A stretch of 64,000 bases of DNA, from contig NZ_JACHGV010000013.1 in NCBI RefSeq assembly GCF_014202475.1, forward strand, positions 124,001-188,000, written 5' to 3'. This document shows positions 16,701 through 24,789 of the stretch, one piece after another; the first letter of the stretch is position 1; each line of letters opens with the position of its first letter. The notes beneath the pieces were generated by a model. That model saw only the letters and a list, made by a program, of their open reading frames with translations, searched no databases and had not been told where the DNA came from. The DNA is from Streptomyces paradoxus (GTDB lineage: Bacteria; Actinomycetota; Actinomycetes; Streptomycetales; Streptomycetaceae). A program made the translations under genes and the position numbers.

Positions 16701-17060
16701 CTAGTCCTTCTTGGCGTAGTCCTTGGCCATGCTGCCCGCGAAGTCGTACACCACGCACTGCTCGTCACCGACGACCCAGGCGTCGTGGCCGGGTGCGCAG
16801 ACGAACACGTCGCCCGGGCCCACCTCGCTCTCGGCGCCGTCGTCCATGCGGATGTGCATACGGCCCGATACGACATAGCCGTTGTGATGGATCTGGCAAC
16901 TGTCCGTCCCGGCGATCGGGGCCACGGACTCGGACCAGCGCCAGCCCGGTTCGAAGGTGGCCACGGCGAAGTCCAGTCCCGTCATGTGGACGGCTTCCAG
17001 GTGGCCTCGGGGGTAGTCACGCCGCTCGTCCGGCTTGTCGAGCGTCTTCACTTCCAGCAT
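16701..17060 (-). CDS. Cupin domain protein
   Basis: Single-domain cupin of 119 residues. Motif 1 can be seen around CQIHHNGYVVSGRMHI and motif 2 around GPGDVFVCAPGHDAWV, including His and acidic metal ligands. Start at 17060 is supported by GGAGGAG 4 bases upstream. Such stand-alone cupins often bind a metal and a small molecule, or act as isomerases or dioxygenases; the function is not identifiable. It follows the dehydratase gene by 60 bases in the same direction and might be co-transcribed. Confidence 0.75.
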   Translation of the reverse strand: MLEVKTLDKPDERRDYPRGHLEAVHMTGLDFAVATFEPGWRWSESVAPIAGTDSCQIHHNGYVVSGRMHIRMDDGAESEVGPGDVFVCAPGHDAWVVGDEQCVVYDFAGSMAKDYAKKD

Positions 17061-17120
17061 GACGCTCCTCCTCCGTGAGGGTTTGCCTCCATCGTCCGTC
17101 CGTGCGGTGGGCGGCGCCAA

Positions 17121-18101
17121 TCAGGGTGTGGCGCTGCCGCATAGCTCGGCGAAGCGCGCCGCGTCCACGTTGCCGCCGGAGATGATCACGCCGACCCGGC
17201 GCGGCAGTGTGCCCGCCCGGCCGGTGAGCAGGGCGGCCAGCGGGGTGGCGCCGCTCGGCTCGACGACGGTCTTCAGGCGTTCGAAGGCGAAGCGCATCGC
17301 GTCGCGGATCTCGTCGTCGGTGACCAGCACGACGTCGTCGAGGAGCCGCCGGTTGACCGAGAAGGTCAGCTCCCCGGGGGTGTGCAGGGCCTGGCCGTCG
17401 GCGATGGTGCGCGGGACCGGGATGCTGATGCGCCGGCCCGCCTCCAGCGAGCGCTTCGTGTCGTCCCCGGTCTCCGGCTCGACACCGACGGTCCGGATGC
17501 GGGGATACAGGCCCTTGGCGGCCGTGGCACTGCCGGCCATCAGCCCGCCGCCGCCGACCGGCGTCAGCAGCGCGTCCAGCTCCCCCACCTCTTCGAGCAG
17601 TTCGAGGGCGGCCGTGCCCTGTCCGGCCATGACGTGCGGATGCTCGTACGGCGGGATGAGGGCGAGGCCGCGCTCGGCGGCGAGGGCCTCGGCGACGGCG
17701 ACGCGGTCACCGGTGTAGCGGTCGTATGTGACGATCTCGGCGCCGTAGCCGGCGGTGGCCGCCCGCTTCGACGGCGGGGCGTCCTCGGGCATGACGATGA
17801 CGGCGGTGGTGCCCAGCTCGCGGGCGGCCAGGGCGACGGCCTGGGCGTGGTTGCCGGAGGAGTAGGCGGCGATGCCACGGGAGAGCTGCTCGGGGGTGAG
17901 GCGGGAGGCGGCGTTGTAGGCGCCGCGGAACTTGAAGGCGCCCACACGCTGGAAGTTCTCGCACTTCAGGTAGATCTCCGCGCCCGCGAGCGCGTCCAGG
18001 GTGCGGGAGCGCAGCACGGGCGTGCGGTGGGCGACGCCCTTGAGCCGGGCGGCGGCGTCCCGGACGTCGTCGAGGGTGACCGGTGGGGTGGTGGTCGTCA
18101 C
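17121..18101 (-). CDS. PLP-dependent threonine/serine dehydratase
   Basis: Fold-type II PLP enzyme of 326 residues, deaminating threonine or serine (or a related hydroxy-amino acid) to a keto acid. The PLP lysine is in FKFRGAYNA near residue 58, substrate contact SSGNHAQAVA near residue 82, and the phosphate loop GGGGLMAGSA near residue 190. No C-terminal ACT domain, so it is the catabolic or biodegradative type rather than IlvA. GTG start overlaps the stop of the upstream PAS-HTH regulator gene, which probably controls it. Confidence 0.87.
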   Translation of the reverse strand: MTTTTPPVTLDDVRDAAARLKGVAHRTPVLRSRTLDALAGAEIYLKCENFQRVGAFKFRGAYNAASRLTPEQLSRGIAAYSSGNHAQAVALAARELGTTAVIVMPEDAPPSKRAATAGYGAEIVTYDRYTGDRVAVAEALAAERGLALIPPYEHPHVMAGQGTAALELLEEVGELDALLTPVGGGGLMAGSATAAKGLYPRIRTVGVEPETGDDTKRSLEAGRRISIPVPRTIADGQALHTPGELTFSVNRRLLDDVVLVTDDEIRDAMRFAFERLKTVVEPSGATPLAALLTGRAGTLPRRVGVIISGGNVDAARFAELCGSATP

Positions 18102-18778
18102 GCGGGTCCTCCGGTGGAAGTGTCGTGGGCCGCCCGGGCCCGGGACAGGTAGTTGTAGGCGGAGGCACGGGAGATGCCGAGCCGGGCGGCGACCTGCTCG
18201 ACGGCGCCGCGCACGGCGAAGACACCACGGGTGTCCAGTCCGCCGAACAGCTCCACGCGTTCCGCCCGGCCGAGCTCCGCCCAGCTGCCCCGCTGCCTTG
18301 ACTGGTGAGCGTCGACGAGGGCGTCGACCACGGAGTCGATGTCGTTGCCGAAGGTGGTGGTCGGCAGCTCCGCCGGGGCGGTACCGAGCCCGGCGAGCGC
18401 ACCGAGCAGGCCGTGGACCTGAGTGACGGCACTGACGTCCACGTTGACGCAGAGGGCGCCGAACACGGCTCCCGTGGAGTCGCGCAACACCATCGTCGAG
18501 GACTTCACCAGCGTCCCGTCGCGGGTGCGGGTGATGTAGTTCAGTTCGTCGGCTGCCTCGTCACCGCGGGCGAGGACGCGCAGGCCGATCTCGCTCATCG
18601 CCCCGCCGGCCGCCCGCCCGGTCACCGAACCGGCCACGGCGACCACGGACTTCTCCGGGTTCCGGTAGTCGTGCAGCACGACCTCGCAGACCGGCCCGAA
18701 GGTCGCGGCGACGCCCTCCACGACCGGCCTCAGCGCGGCGAGGATCGCGTCCCGCTCAGCGTTCGTTCCTCTGTCCAT
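18098..18778 (-). CDS. YheO/DauR-like PAS-HTH transcriptional regulator
   Basis: Regulator of 226 residues with an N-terminal PAS-like YheO domain (AILAALRPVVEGVAATFGP, VVLHDYRNPEKSVVAVAGS) and a C-terminal helix-turn-helix (GAVEQVAARLGISRASAYNYL). The PAS domain would sense a metabolite, by analogy with DauR, which controls D-arginine catabolism. I chose the ATG at 18778, preceded by a purine-rich GAGAGGGGGCGGG. An ATG 15 codons upstream would bring promoter-like repeats into the coding region. It heads a two-gene operon with the dehydratase. Confidence 0.8.
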   Translation of the reverse strand: MDRGTNAERDAILAALRPVVEGVAATFGPVCEVVLHDYRNPEKSVVAVAGSVTGRAAGGAMSEIGLRVLARGDEAADELNYITRTRDGTLVKSSTMVLRDSTGAVFGALCVNVDVSAVTQVHGLLGALAGLGTAPAELPTTTFGNDIDSVVDALVDAHQSRQRGSWAELGRAERVELFGGLDTRGVFAVRGAVEQVAARLGISRASAYNYLSRARAAHDTSTGGPA

Positions 18779-18805
18779 CCCGCCCCCTCTCACCCTCACC
18801 ACTTT

Positions 18806-18840
18806 AGACCAGAAGTCCAGCACTTGGATAGAGAGTCCAA
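18806..18840 (-). promoter_or_regulatory. Direct repeats upstream of the PAS-HTH gene
   Basis: AGTCCA occurs at 18814-18819 and 18834-18839, exactly 20 bases (two turns) apart, with a related AGACCA at 18806-18811. TTGGA-N7-TCCAA at 18824-18840 adds an inverted repeat. This layout suggests binding by an autoregulator. Confidence 0.35.
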
Positions 18841-18854
18841 CTCATCCCAACAGT

Positions 18855-18869
18855 TGGCAATGGTTTTCA
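18855..18869. promoter_or_regulatory. Zur-like zinc box before the metal ABC operon
   Basis: TGGCAATGGTTTTCA fits the actinobacterial Zur consensus TGAAAATnATTTTCA at most positions and shares 12 of 15 bases with the box at 30848-30862. It lies about 90 bases upstream of the binding-protein start. A weaker version, TGACATTCATTCCCA, follows at 18895-18909. Confidence 0.45.
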
Positions 18870-18960
18870 CATGACTTCGACCGGGGGCCGCTTCTGACAT
18901 TCATTCCCATCTAGCGTGATGTCTGCCGAACCCCCTGTGCACGCCCGTCCTGGAGGAGCC

Positions 18961-19881
18961 ATGTCCCTGTCCACGTCCCGCCGCCTCGCGCTGCTGACCA
19001 GCGCGTCACTGGCCCTGCTCGCGGGCTGCGGCAGCTCCTCGGACTCCGCCGACGCCAAGAGCGCACCGGCCCGGGTGGCCGTGGTCGCCTCCACGAACGT
19101 CTGGGGCGACATCGCCCGGCGCGTGGGCGGCGACCGGGTCGACGTCACCTCGGTCATCGGCGACCCCGACCAGGACCCTCACTCCTACGAGGCCGACCCC
19201 CAGAACCAGCTGGCCCTGTCCAAGGCGAAGGTCGTCGTCGAGAACGGCGGCGGCTACGACGACTTCGTCGACCGCATGCTGAAGAGCGGGCACAACGACT
19301 CCGCCGAGGTGATCAACGCGGTCGAGGTGTCCGGCAGGACCGCGCCCAAGGGCGGGGAGCTCAACGAGCACGTCTGGTACGACTTCCCCACCGTCGCCAA
19401 GGTCGCCGACCGGATCTCCGCCGCCCTCGCCGAGGCCGACCCGGGCGACGCCCCCGCCTTCGGGAAGAACGCCGCCGCCTTCAAGGCGAAGCTCACGCCG
19501 CTGGAGGCGAAGGAGGCGCGGATCAAGAAGGCGCACGGCGGTGAGGGCGTCGCCATCACCGAACCCGTGCCGTTGTACATGACCGAGGCGAGCGGCCTGG
19601 TGAACCGCACGCCCGCGCAGTTCAGCGAGGCGATCGAGGAGGGCGACGACGTCTCCCCGCGCGTCCTCCAGGAGAGCCTCGCGGTGTTCGGCGGCAAGAA
19701 GGTGAAGGTCCTCGTCTACAACGAGCAGACCTCCAGCCCGCAGACCGAGAAGGCCGAGGCGGCGGCCAGGGCGGCCGGCGTCCCCGTCGTGCCCGTGACG
19801 GAGACCCTGCCGAAGGGCAAGGACTACCTCGGCTGGATGACCGGCAACGTCGACGCGCTCGCGAGCGCGCTGGCCAAGTGA
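18961..19881 (+). CDS. Zinc/manganese ABC transporter binding lipoprotein
   Basis: Cluster A-I metal-binding lipoprotein of 306 residues. The signal sequence ends in a lipobox (LLAGC, Cys near residue 21). Candidate metal ligands are His in DQDPHSYEA and in LNEHVWYD. The third His usual in ZnuA/AztC is missing from VAITEPVPLYMTEASGL, and there is no His-rich loop, so metal preference (Zn or Mn) is uncertain. GGAGGA precedes the ATG at 18961. First gene of the three-gene operon; a Zur-like box upstream favours zinc. Confidence 0.85.
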   Translation: MSLSTSRRLALLTSASLALLAGCGSSSDSADAKSAPARVAVVASTNVWGDIARRVGGDRVDVTSVIGDPDQDPHSYEADPQNQLALSKAKVVVENGGGYDDFVDRMLKSGHNDSAEVINAVEVSGRTAPKGGELNEHVWYDFPTVAKVADRISAALAEADPGDAPAFGKNAAAFKAKLTPLEAKEARIKKAHGGEGVAITEPVPLYMTEASGLVNRTPAQFSEAIEEGDDVSPRVLQESLAVFGGKKVKVLVYNEQTSSPQTEKAEAAARAAGVPVVPVTETLPKGKDYLGWMTGNVDALASALAK

Positions 19882-20726
19882 CCCCGATACCCCGGCAGGA
19901 CGGCACGCCGGTCGTCGGGCTGCGCGCGGCCGCCCTGTCCTACGGCGACCGCGAGGTGTGGAGCGGACTCGATCTGGACGTCCGGCCCGGGGAGTTCCTG
20001 GCCGTGCTGGGCCCCAACGGTGCGGGCAAGTCCAGCTTCGTCCGGACCCTGCTGGGCCGTCAGCCGCTGTCCGCGGGCACACTGACGGTCCTCGGCCGTC
20101 CCGCCCGTCAGGCCGCCCGGCACATCGGCTACGTCCCGCAGCAGGCGGCGCTGTCCGCGCAGGCCATGCTGCGCGCCCGCGACCTCGTCCGGTTCGGCAT
20201 CGACGGCCACCGCTTCGGACCGCGGCTGCGCACCGGACCGGTCCGCCGCCGGGTGGACGAGATCCTGGAGTCGGTCGGCGCCTCGGCCTACGCCGACGTC
20301 CCGCTCGGCATGCTCTCCGGCGGCGAACGGCAGCGCGTGCGCATCGGGCAGGCCCTGGCGGCCGATCCCCGCCTCCTGCTGTGCGACGAGCCGCTGCTGT
20401 CGCTCGACCTGAACCACCAGCGGGCCGTCACCGAGCTGATCGACGCCCGGCGCCGCTCCCGCGGCACGGCGGTGGTGTTCGTGACGCACGAGATCAATCC
20501 GGTGCTGGGCCTGGTCGACCGGGTGCTGTACCTGGCCCGTGGCGGTCACCGGATCGGCACCCCGGACGAGGTGCTGACCTCCGAGTCGCTGTCCCTCCTC
20601 TACGGCACCCAGGTCGACGTGGTGCGGGTGCGGGGCCGGGTGGTGGTGGCGGGCGCACCCGACGAGACGGCCGTCCCGCCGCACCACCCCGAACGGCTGC
20701 AGGAGACGGACGGAGTGCGCCCATGA
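19878..20726 (+). CDS. Zinc/manganese ABC transporter ATPase
   Basis: ABC ATPase of 282 residues for the metal importer. Walker A GPNGAGKSS near residue 50, Q-loop YVPQQAAL, signature LSGGERQR, Walker B LLLCDEP and H-loop FVTHEIN are all intact. The C-terminal 50 residues past the ABC core are Pro/Arg-rich. GTG overlaps the binding-protein stop, and the gene overlaps the permease gene by ATGA. Confidence 0.9.
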   Translation: MTPIPRQDGTPVVGLRAAALSYGDREVWSGLDLDVRPGEFLAVLGPNGAGKSSFVRTLLGRQPLSAGTLTVLGRPARQAARHIGYVPQQAALSAQAMLRARDLVRFGIDGHRFGPRLRTGPVRRRVDEILESVGASAYADVPLGMLSGGERQRVRIGQALAADPRLLLCDEPLLSLDLNHQRAVTELIDARRRSRGTAVVFVTHEINPVLGLVDRVLYLARGGHRIGTPDEVLTSESLSLLYGTQVDVVRVRGRVVVAGAPDETAVPPHHPERLQETDGVRP

Positions 20727-21604
20727 CACTGGCCGACGGGATCTGGCACCAGATCTTCGACTTCACCGACTACGGCGAACTCCTCGCCCTGGTCCGCAAC
20801 TCCCTCGTCGCCGGCGTGGCGCTGGGGCTGGTGGGCGGGCTGGCCGGGGTGTTCGTGCTGATGCGGGACCTGCCGTTCGCGGTGCACGGCATCAGCGAGC
20901 TGTCCTTCGCGGGCGCGTCGGCGGCACTACTGCTGGACACGAACATCGTGGCGGGCTCGATCGCCGGTTCGCTCCTCGCGGCCGGCGCCATCGGCGTCCT
21001 CGGGTCACGGGCCCGGGACCGCAACTCGGTGATCGGCATCATCATGCCGTTCGGCCTGGGGCTCGGCGTGCTCTTCCTCGCCCTCTACAAAGGCCGGGCG
21101 GCCAACAAGTTCGGGCTGCTCACCGGGCAGATCGTGGCCGTGGACACCCCGCAGATGTCGTGGCTGCTCGGCACGTCCGTCCTGGTGCTGGTGGCCCTGG
21201 CGGTCATGTGGCGTCCGCTCGCCTTCGCCAGCACCGATCCGGACGTGGCCGAGGCCCGCGGGGTGCCGGTGCGCGGGCTGTCCTTCGCGTTCATGCTGGT
21301 CCTCGGGCTCGCGGTCGCGCTGTCGGTGCAGATCGTCGGCGCGCTGCTGGTGCTGTCCCTGGTCGTGACCCCGGCCGCGGCGGCCGCCCGCGTCACCGCG
21401 TCGCCGGTGCTGCTGCCCGTGCTGAGCGTGCTGTTCGCCGTGGCCTCGATCGAGGGCGGCATCCTGCTGGCCCTGGGCAGCAGCGTCCCCATCAGCCCCT
21501 ACGTCACGACGATCTCGTTCACCGTCTACGCGGTGTGCCGGGTGGCCGGCCGGTACCGGAACCGGCGGTGGGGGGCGCGGCAGACGGCGGTGGGAACGGC
21601 CTGA
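20723..21604 (+). CDS. Zinc/manganese ABC transporter permease
   Basis: ZnuB/MntB-family permease of 293 residues with about eight membrane segments. FAVHGISELSFAGASAALLL and DRNSVIGIIMPFGLGLGVLFL are the conserved family blocks. ATG overlaps the ATPase stop. It completes the importer; no Zur or other regulator gene lies alongside. Confidence 0.9.
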   Translation: MTLADGIWHQIFDFTDYGELLALVRNSLVAGVALGLVGGLAGVFVLMRDLPFAVHGISELSFAGASAALLLDTNIVAGSIAGSLLAAGAIGVLGSRARDRNSVIGIIMPFGLGLGVLFLALYKGRAANKFGLLTGQIVAVDTPQMSWLLGTSVLVLVALAVMWRPLAFASTDPDVAEARGVPVRGLSFAFMLVLGLAVALSVQIVGALLVLSLVVTPAAAAARVTASPVLLPVLSVLFAVASIEGGILLALGSSVPISPYVTTISFTVYAVCRVAGRYRNRRWGARQTAVGTA

Positions 21605-21611
21605 GCAGGCC

Positions 21612-21659
21612 TCACCGTTCGAAGACGACCCGCCCGTCGAAGACCGTGAGATCCACCTG
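21612..21659 (-). pseudogene. C-terminal scrap of an amidohydrolase gene
   Basis: The minus strand reads QVDLTVFDGRVVFER then stop, a sequence typical of the last strand of amidohydrolase/cyclase enzymes. No upstream coding sequence survives, because a plus-strand coding scrap begins immediately. Only 15 residues support this. Confidence 0.35.
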
Positions 21660-21743
21660 TACCTGACCGGCGAAGTGCCGCGCGTGCGCTCCTACGTCGT
21701 CAACGGCATCAAGAAGCCGCCGGTGGAGGTCACCCCGGCCTGA
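21660..21743 (+). pseudogene. C-terminal scrap of an unidentified gene
   Basis: The plus strand reads LTGEVPRVRSYVVNGIKK then PPVEVTPA and stop, with no start codon or ribosome site. It looks like the end of a larger protein I cannot name. It abuts the amidohydrolase scrap, suggesting a deletion junction near 21659. Confidence 0.3.
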
Positions 21744-21752
21744 CGCCCGCGA

Positions 21753-22340
21753 TCACCAGCCGAGTTGCGGTTCGCCCAGGACCTCGCTGCCGATGTGCGC
21801 GGCGAGTCTCCGGGCGCGGGGCAGGTCGCCGAACTTGGTCACGTGCACGAAGACGGTGTGCTCCTCGGTCCAGCGGCCCCGCTGGGCCCGGTCACCGTGG
21901 AAGGCGATCTGGACCCCGTCGTACGGGGGCGATCCGTAGTGGCCCGCCGCCGGCTCGTCCGGCCATCTGCCGTGCCATTCGATGGCGGCCGCCCCATCGC
22001 CGAGGGCCTTAGCGAAGCGCGCCACGACGTTCCCGGCCGGAACCTCCTCCATGAGGTCGAGCGGCAGGTGCGCCTCCAGTGCCGCGTCGTCCGCCGTCGT
22101 CACGTCGAGGTCGAACACGGCGTACCGGCCGGTCACCGGATCGGTGCGTGTTGTGACGTGCTCGAAGGTGCCGCCGGGAAGAAGCGCGGCCATCCGCCGC
22201 ACCTCCCCGACCGTGCGCAGCTCCGCGGTGAGCCACACCTCGTCCTCCTGCTCCAGCAGGGCACACAGACGCCTGGCCTGTGTGTATGCCGTGCTCGCGT
22301 CGTCGGTGCGCAGGACGGGGTACGCCGTGGAGTTGCCCAT
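21753..22340 (-). CDS. Hypothetical protein
   Basis: Cytoplasmic-looking protein of 195 residues, mixed alpha/beta composition, no membrane segment or signal, no motif I recognise. The middle (residues about 60-110) is acidic, and the end carries EEHTVFVHVTKFGDLPRARR. I chose the ATG at 22340 (MGNSTAYPVL). An ATG 30 codons upstream is possible, but that stretch is Arg-rich and low-information. It is divergent from the FAD oxidoreductase gene, with 143 bases between them. Confidence 0.65.
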   Translation of the reverse strand: MGNSTAYPVLRTDDASTAYTQARRLCALLEQEDEVWLTAELRTVGEVRRMAALLPGGTFEHVTTRTDPVTGRYAVFDLDVTTADDAALEAHLPLDLMEEVPAGNVVARFAKALGDGAAAIEWHGRWPDEPAAGHYGSPPYDGVQIAFHGDRAQRGRWTEEHTVFVHVTKFGDLPRARRLAAHIGSEVLGEPQLGW

Positions 22341-22483
22341 GGCCCGTACCGTCACACGTCCTCGTGCCGACCGCCACCAGGTTTCTTCGCGCAGTCCGGC
22401 GGCGGGGGCTGCGGACATGCGTCGTGCCACCGTCGGCGGGAGGCTGGTGGTGTCGGCAGGTCACGCGGCCCGAGGAGATCGCC

Positions 22484-23866
22484 ATGGACACCGCCACCCT
22501 GGAAGACATGCGGACCGCGCTGCGGGGGCCGGTGATCGGCCCGCGGGACGCCGGATACGACCAGGCCCGCAAGATCTACAACGCGATGATCGACAAACGG
22601 CCCGCCGCCCTGGTGCCCTGCGCGGACGCCGCAGACGTGATGGCCGCGGTCACTTACGTCCGCGACCACGGCCTGGAACTCGCCGTGCGGGGCGGCGGGC
22701 ACAGCGGCCCCGGCCTGTGCCTGGTGGACGACGGCGTGACGGTCGACCTCTCGCCGATGCGCTGGGTGCGGGTCGACCCGGAGGCCCGCACCGCCGAGGT
22801 CGGCGGCGGCAGCCACCTCGGCGACCTCGACCACGCCACGCAGGCCTTCGGTCTCGCCACCCCGACGGGCATCATCTCCATGACGGGCGTCGGGGGCCTG
22901 ACCCTCGGCGGCGGCCACGGCTACCTCACCCGCAAGTACGGGCTGACCGTGGACAACCTGATCGCCGCCGACGTGGTGCTGGCCGACGGCGGTTTCGTCA
23001 CCGCGAGCGAGACCGAGCACCCGGACCTGTTCTGGGCGCTGCGGGGCGGCGGCGGCAACTTCGGCATCGCGACCTCCCTCACCTACCGCCTGCACCCGGT
23101 CGGCACGGTCGGGGCCGGGGTGACCGTGTGGCCGGTCGAGAGCACGCGCGAAGTGCTGGCGTGGTACCGCGAGTTCCTGCCGCAGGCCCCCGAGGACGTC
23201 TACGGCTTCTTCGCCGTCCTCGTCGTCCCGCCCGGCCCGCCCTTCCCGGAGGAGCTCCACGGGCGGAAGGTGTGCGGCATCGTGTGGTGCTGCACGGGCG
23301 ACCCGGACGGGGCCGCCGAGACCCTCTCGGTGGTGAACGACGCGGGCCGGCCGGCCTTCCACTTCACGACGCCGATGCCCTACGACGCGTTGCAGGGCAT
23401 GTTCGACGAGCTGATCCCGACCGGCTACCAGTGGTACTGGCGGGGCGACTTCTTCGACCACATCCCCGACGCCGCCCTGGACGTGCACCTCGAATACGGC
23501 AGCAACAACCCCACGCCGCTCTCGCTGATGCACCTCTACCCGATCGACGGCGCCGCCCACCGGGCCGGCCCGGACGACACCGCGTGGAGCTACCGGGACG
23601 CCCTCTGGTCCGGGGTGTTCGCCGGTGTCGACCCCGACCCGGCCAACGCCGAGACGATCAGGCGGTGGTGCGTGGGCTACCAGGAGGCGCTGCACCCGTA
23701 CTCGATGGGCGGCTCCTACGTGAACTTCATGGGCTCGGACGAGGGCCAGGAGCGGGTCCGGGCGACGTACCGCGACCACTACGACAGGCTCGCCCGGGTC
23801 AAGCGGACCTACGACCCGGACAACCTCTTCCACGCCAACCAGAACATCGAACCGGCCCGGGGGTGA
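22484..23866 (+). CDS. FAD-binding oxidoreductase, berberine-bridge type
   Basis: PCMH-type flavoprotein oxidase of 460 residues. The FAD domain covers about residues 35-205, with RGGGHSGPGLCLVDDGV including the His used for covalent flavin attachment, and the BBE substrate-side domain ends in YDPDNLFHANQNI. Members oxidise sugars, alkaloids or antibiotic intermediates. A second covalent Cys is not obvious (the usual C in the GVGG loop is replaced in MTGVGGLTLGGG), so flavin is probably linked only through His. GAGGAG lies 6 bases before the ATG. Coupled to the hydrolase gene 5 bases downstream. Confidence 0.88.
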   Translation: MDTATLEDMRTALRGPVIGPRDAGYDQARKIYNAMIDKRPAALVPCADAADVMAAVTYVRDHGLELAVRGGGHSGPGLCLVDDGVTVDLSPMRWVRVDPEARTAEVGGGSHLGDLDHATQAFGLATPTGIISMTGVGGLTLGGGHGYLTRKYGLTVDNLIAADVVLADGGFVTASETEHPDLFWALRGGGGNFGIATSLTYRLHPVGTVGAGVTVWPVESTREVLAWYREFLPQAPEDVYGFFAVLVVPPGPPFPEELHGRKVCGIVWCCTGDPDGAAETLSVVNDAGRPAFHFTTPMPYDALQGMFDELIPTGYQWYWRGDFFDHIPDAALDVHLEYGSNNPTPLSLMHLYPIDGAAHRAGPDDTAWSYRDALWSGVFAGVDPDPANAETIRRWCVGYQEALHPYSMGGSYVNFMGSDEGQERVRATYRDHYDRLARVKRTYDPDNLFHANQNIEPARG

Positions 23867-23871
23867 CGGCC

Positions 23872-24705
23872 ATGGGCCGGATGGTCGACGCCGACGGCGT
23901 GCAACTCTGGGTGGAGCAGCGGGGCGAGGGACCCGACGTCCTGCTCGTCGCGGGGCTCGGGGACCCCGCCGAGGCATGGCAGCCACAGCTCGAGGGGTTC
24001 GCGGACCGCTACCGGCTCACCGCGTTCGACAACCGGGGCGCGGGCCGCAGCCCGCTGCCCGACGGCCCGCTCTCCGTGGCGCGGATGGCCGACGACGCCG
24101 CGGCGCTGCTGCGCGCGCTCGGAATCCCGACGGCGCACATCATGGGTTTCTCGGGCGGCAGTTTCATCGCCCAGGAGCTGGCTCTGCGCCACCCCGGCCT
24201 GGTCCGCAGCCTCGTCCTCATGAGCACGATGGCCCGCCCGGATCCCTACTTCCGCACCATGACGCGCTTCTGGAACTGGATGGCCGAACGCGCGCCGGAC
24301 GAACGGGCCATGCTGGAGGCGTTCTTCCTGTGGGTCTACACCCCGCGCGCCCACGCCGACGGCATGGTCGACCGCTTCATCGACGAGACCCTGGCCTTCG
24401 AGCATCCGCAGTCCGCCGAGGCTTTCCAGCGCCAGCTCGCGGCGTTCGCCGGCCACGACACCCTCGACCGCCTCGGCGGCATCGGCGTCCCGACCCTCGT
24501 GCTCGCCGGTGAACTCGACCTCGCCACACCGCCGCGCCTCGGACGCGCGGTCGCGAACAGCATCCCGGGCGCCGTGTTCGAGGTGCTGCCCGGGGAGGCG
24601 CATCAGCCGTTCCAGGAGGTGCCGGAGGTGTTCAACGCGCGGGTCGGCGCCTTCTGGAGGGAGGTGGAGGCGCGGGCCGACGGGAGAGCCGTCCGGCACC
24701 GCTGA
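23872..24705 (+). CDS. Alpha/beta hydrolase
   Basis: Alpha/beta hydrolase of 277 residues. The nucleophile elbow is GFSGGSF, with Ser near residue 95. The acid is in LAGELDLATP, and the catalytic His in PGEAHQPFQEV near the end. The oxyanion loop is VAGLGDPAEAW. GGGGGTGA, a near-perfect Shine-Dalgarno sequence, ends 5 bases before the ATG. A GTG three codons earlier overlapping the upstream stop is the alternative. Probably co-expressed with the FAD oxidase. Substrate unknown. Confidence 0.85.
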   Translation: MGRMVDADGVQLWVEQRGEGPDVLLVAGLGDPAEAWQPQLEGFADRYRLTAFDNRGAGRSPLPDGPLSVARMADDAAALLRALGIPTAHIMGFSGGSFIAQELALRHPGLVRSLVLMSTMARPDPYFRTMTRFWNWMAERAPDERAMLEAFFLWVYTPRAHADGMVDRFIDETLAFEHPQSAEAFQRQLAAFAGHDTLDRLGGIGVPTLVLAGELDLATPPRLGRAVANSIPGAVFEVLPGEAHQPFQEVPEVFNARVGAFWREVEARADGRAVRHR

Positions 24706-24740
24706 CCCTTCTGGCCGTCCTGGGCGTCCGTTTCACCGGC

Positions 24741-24771
24741 CGGTGCCCGCCGGGCGAGGCGGCGGGCACCG
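24741..24771. terminator. Bidirectional terminator between convergent genes
   Basis: CGGTGCCCGCC pairs perfectly with GGCGGGCACCG around a 9-base loop (11-base-pair stem). It lies between the ends of the hydrolase and the sigma factor genes. Confidence 0.75.
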
Positions 24772-24789
24772 TGCGCTCTTCGACGGGTG

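Noticed and set aside
18895..18909. Second Zur-like box TGACATTCATTCCCA
   Set aside because: About 11 of 15 matches with a poor right arm; too weak to list on its own, so mentioned only with the better box.
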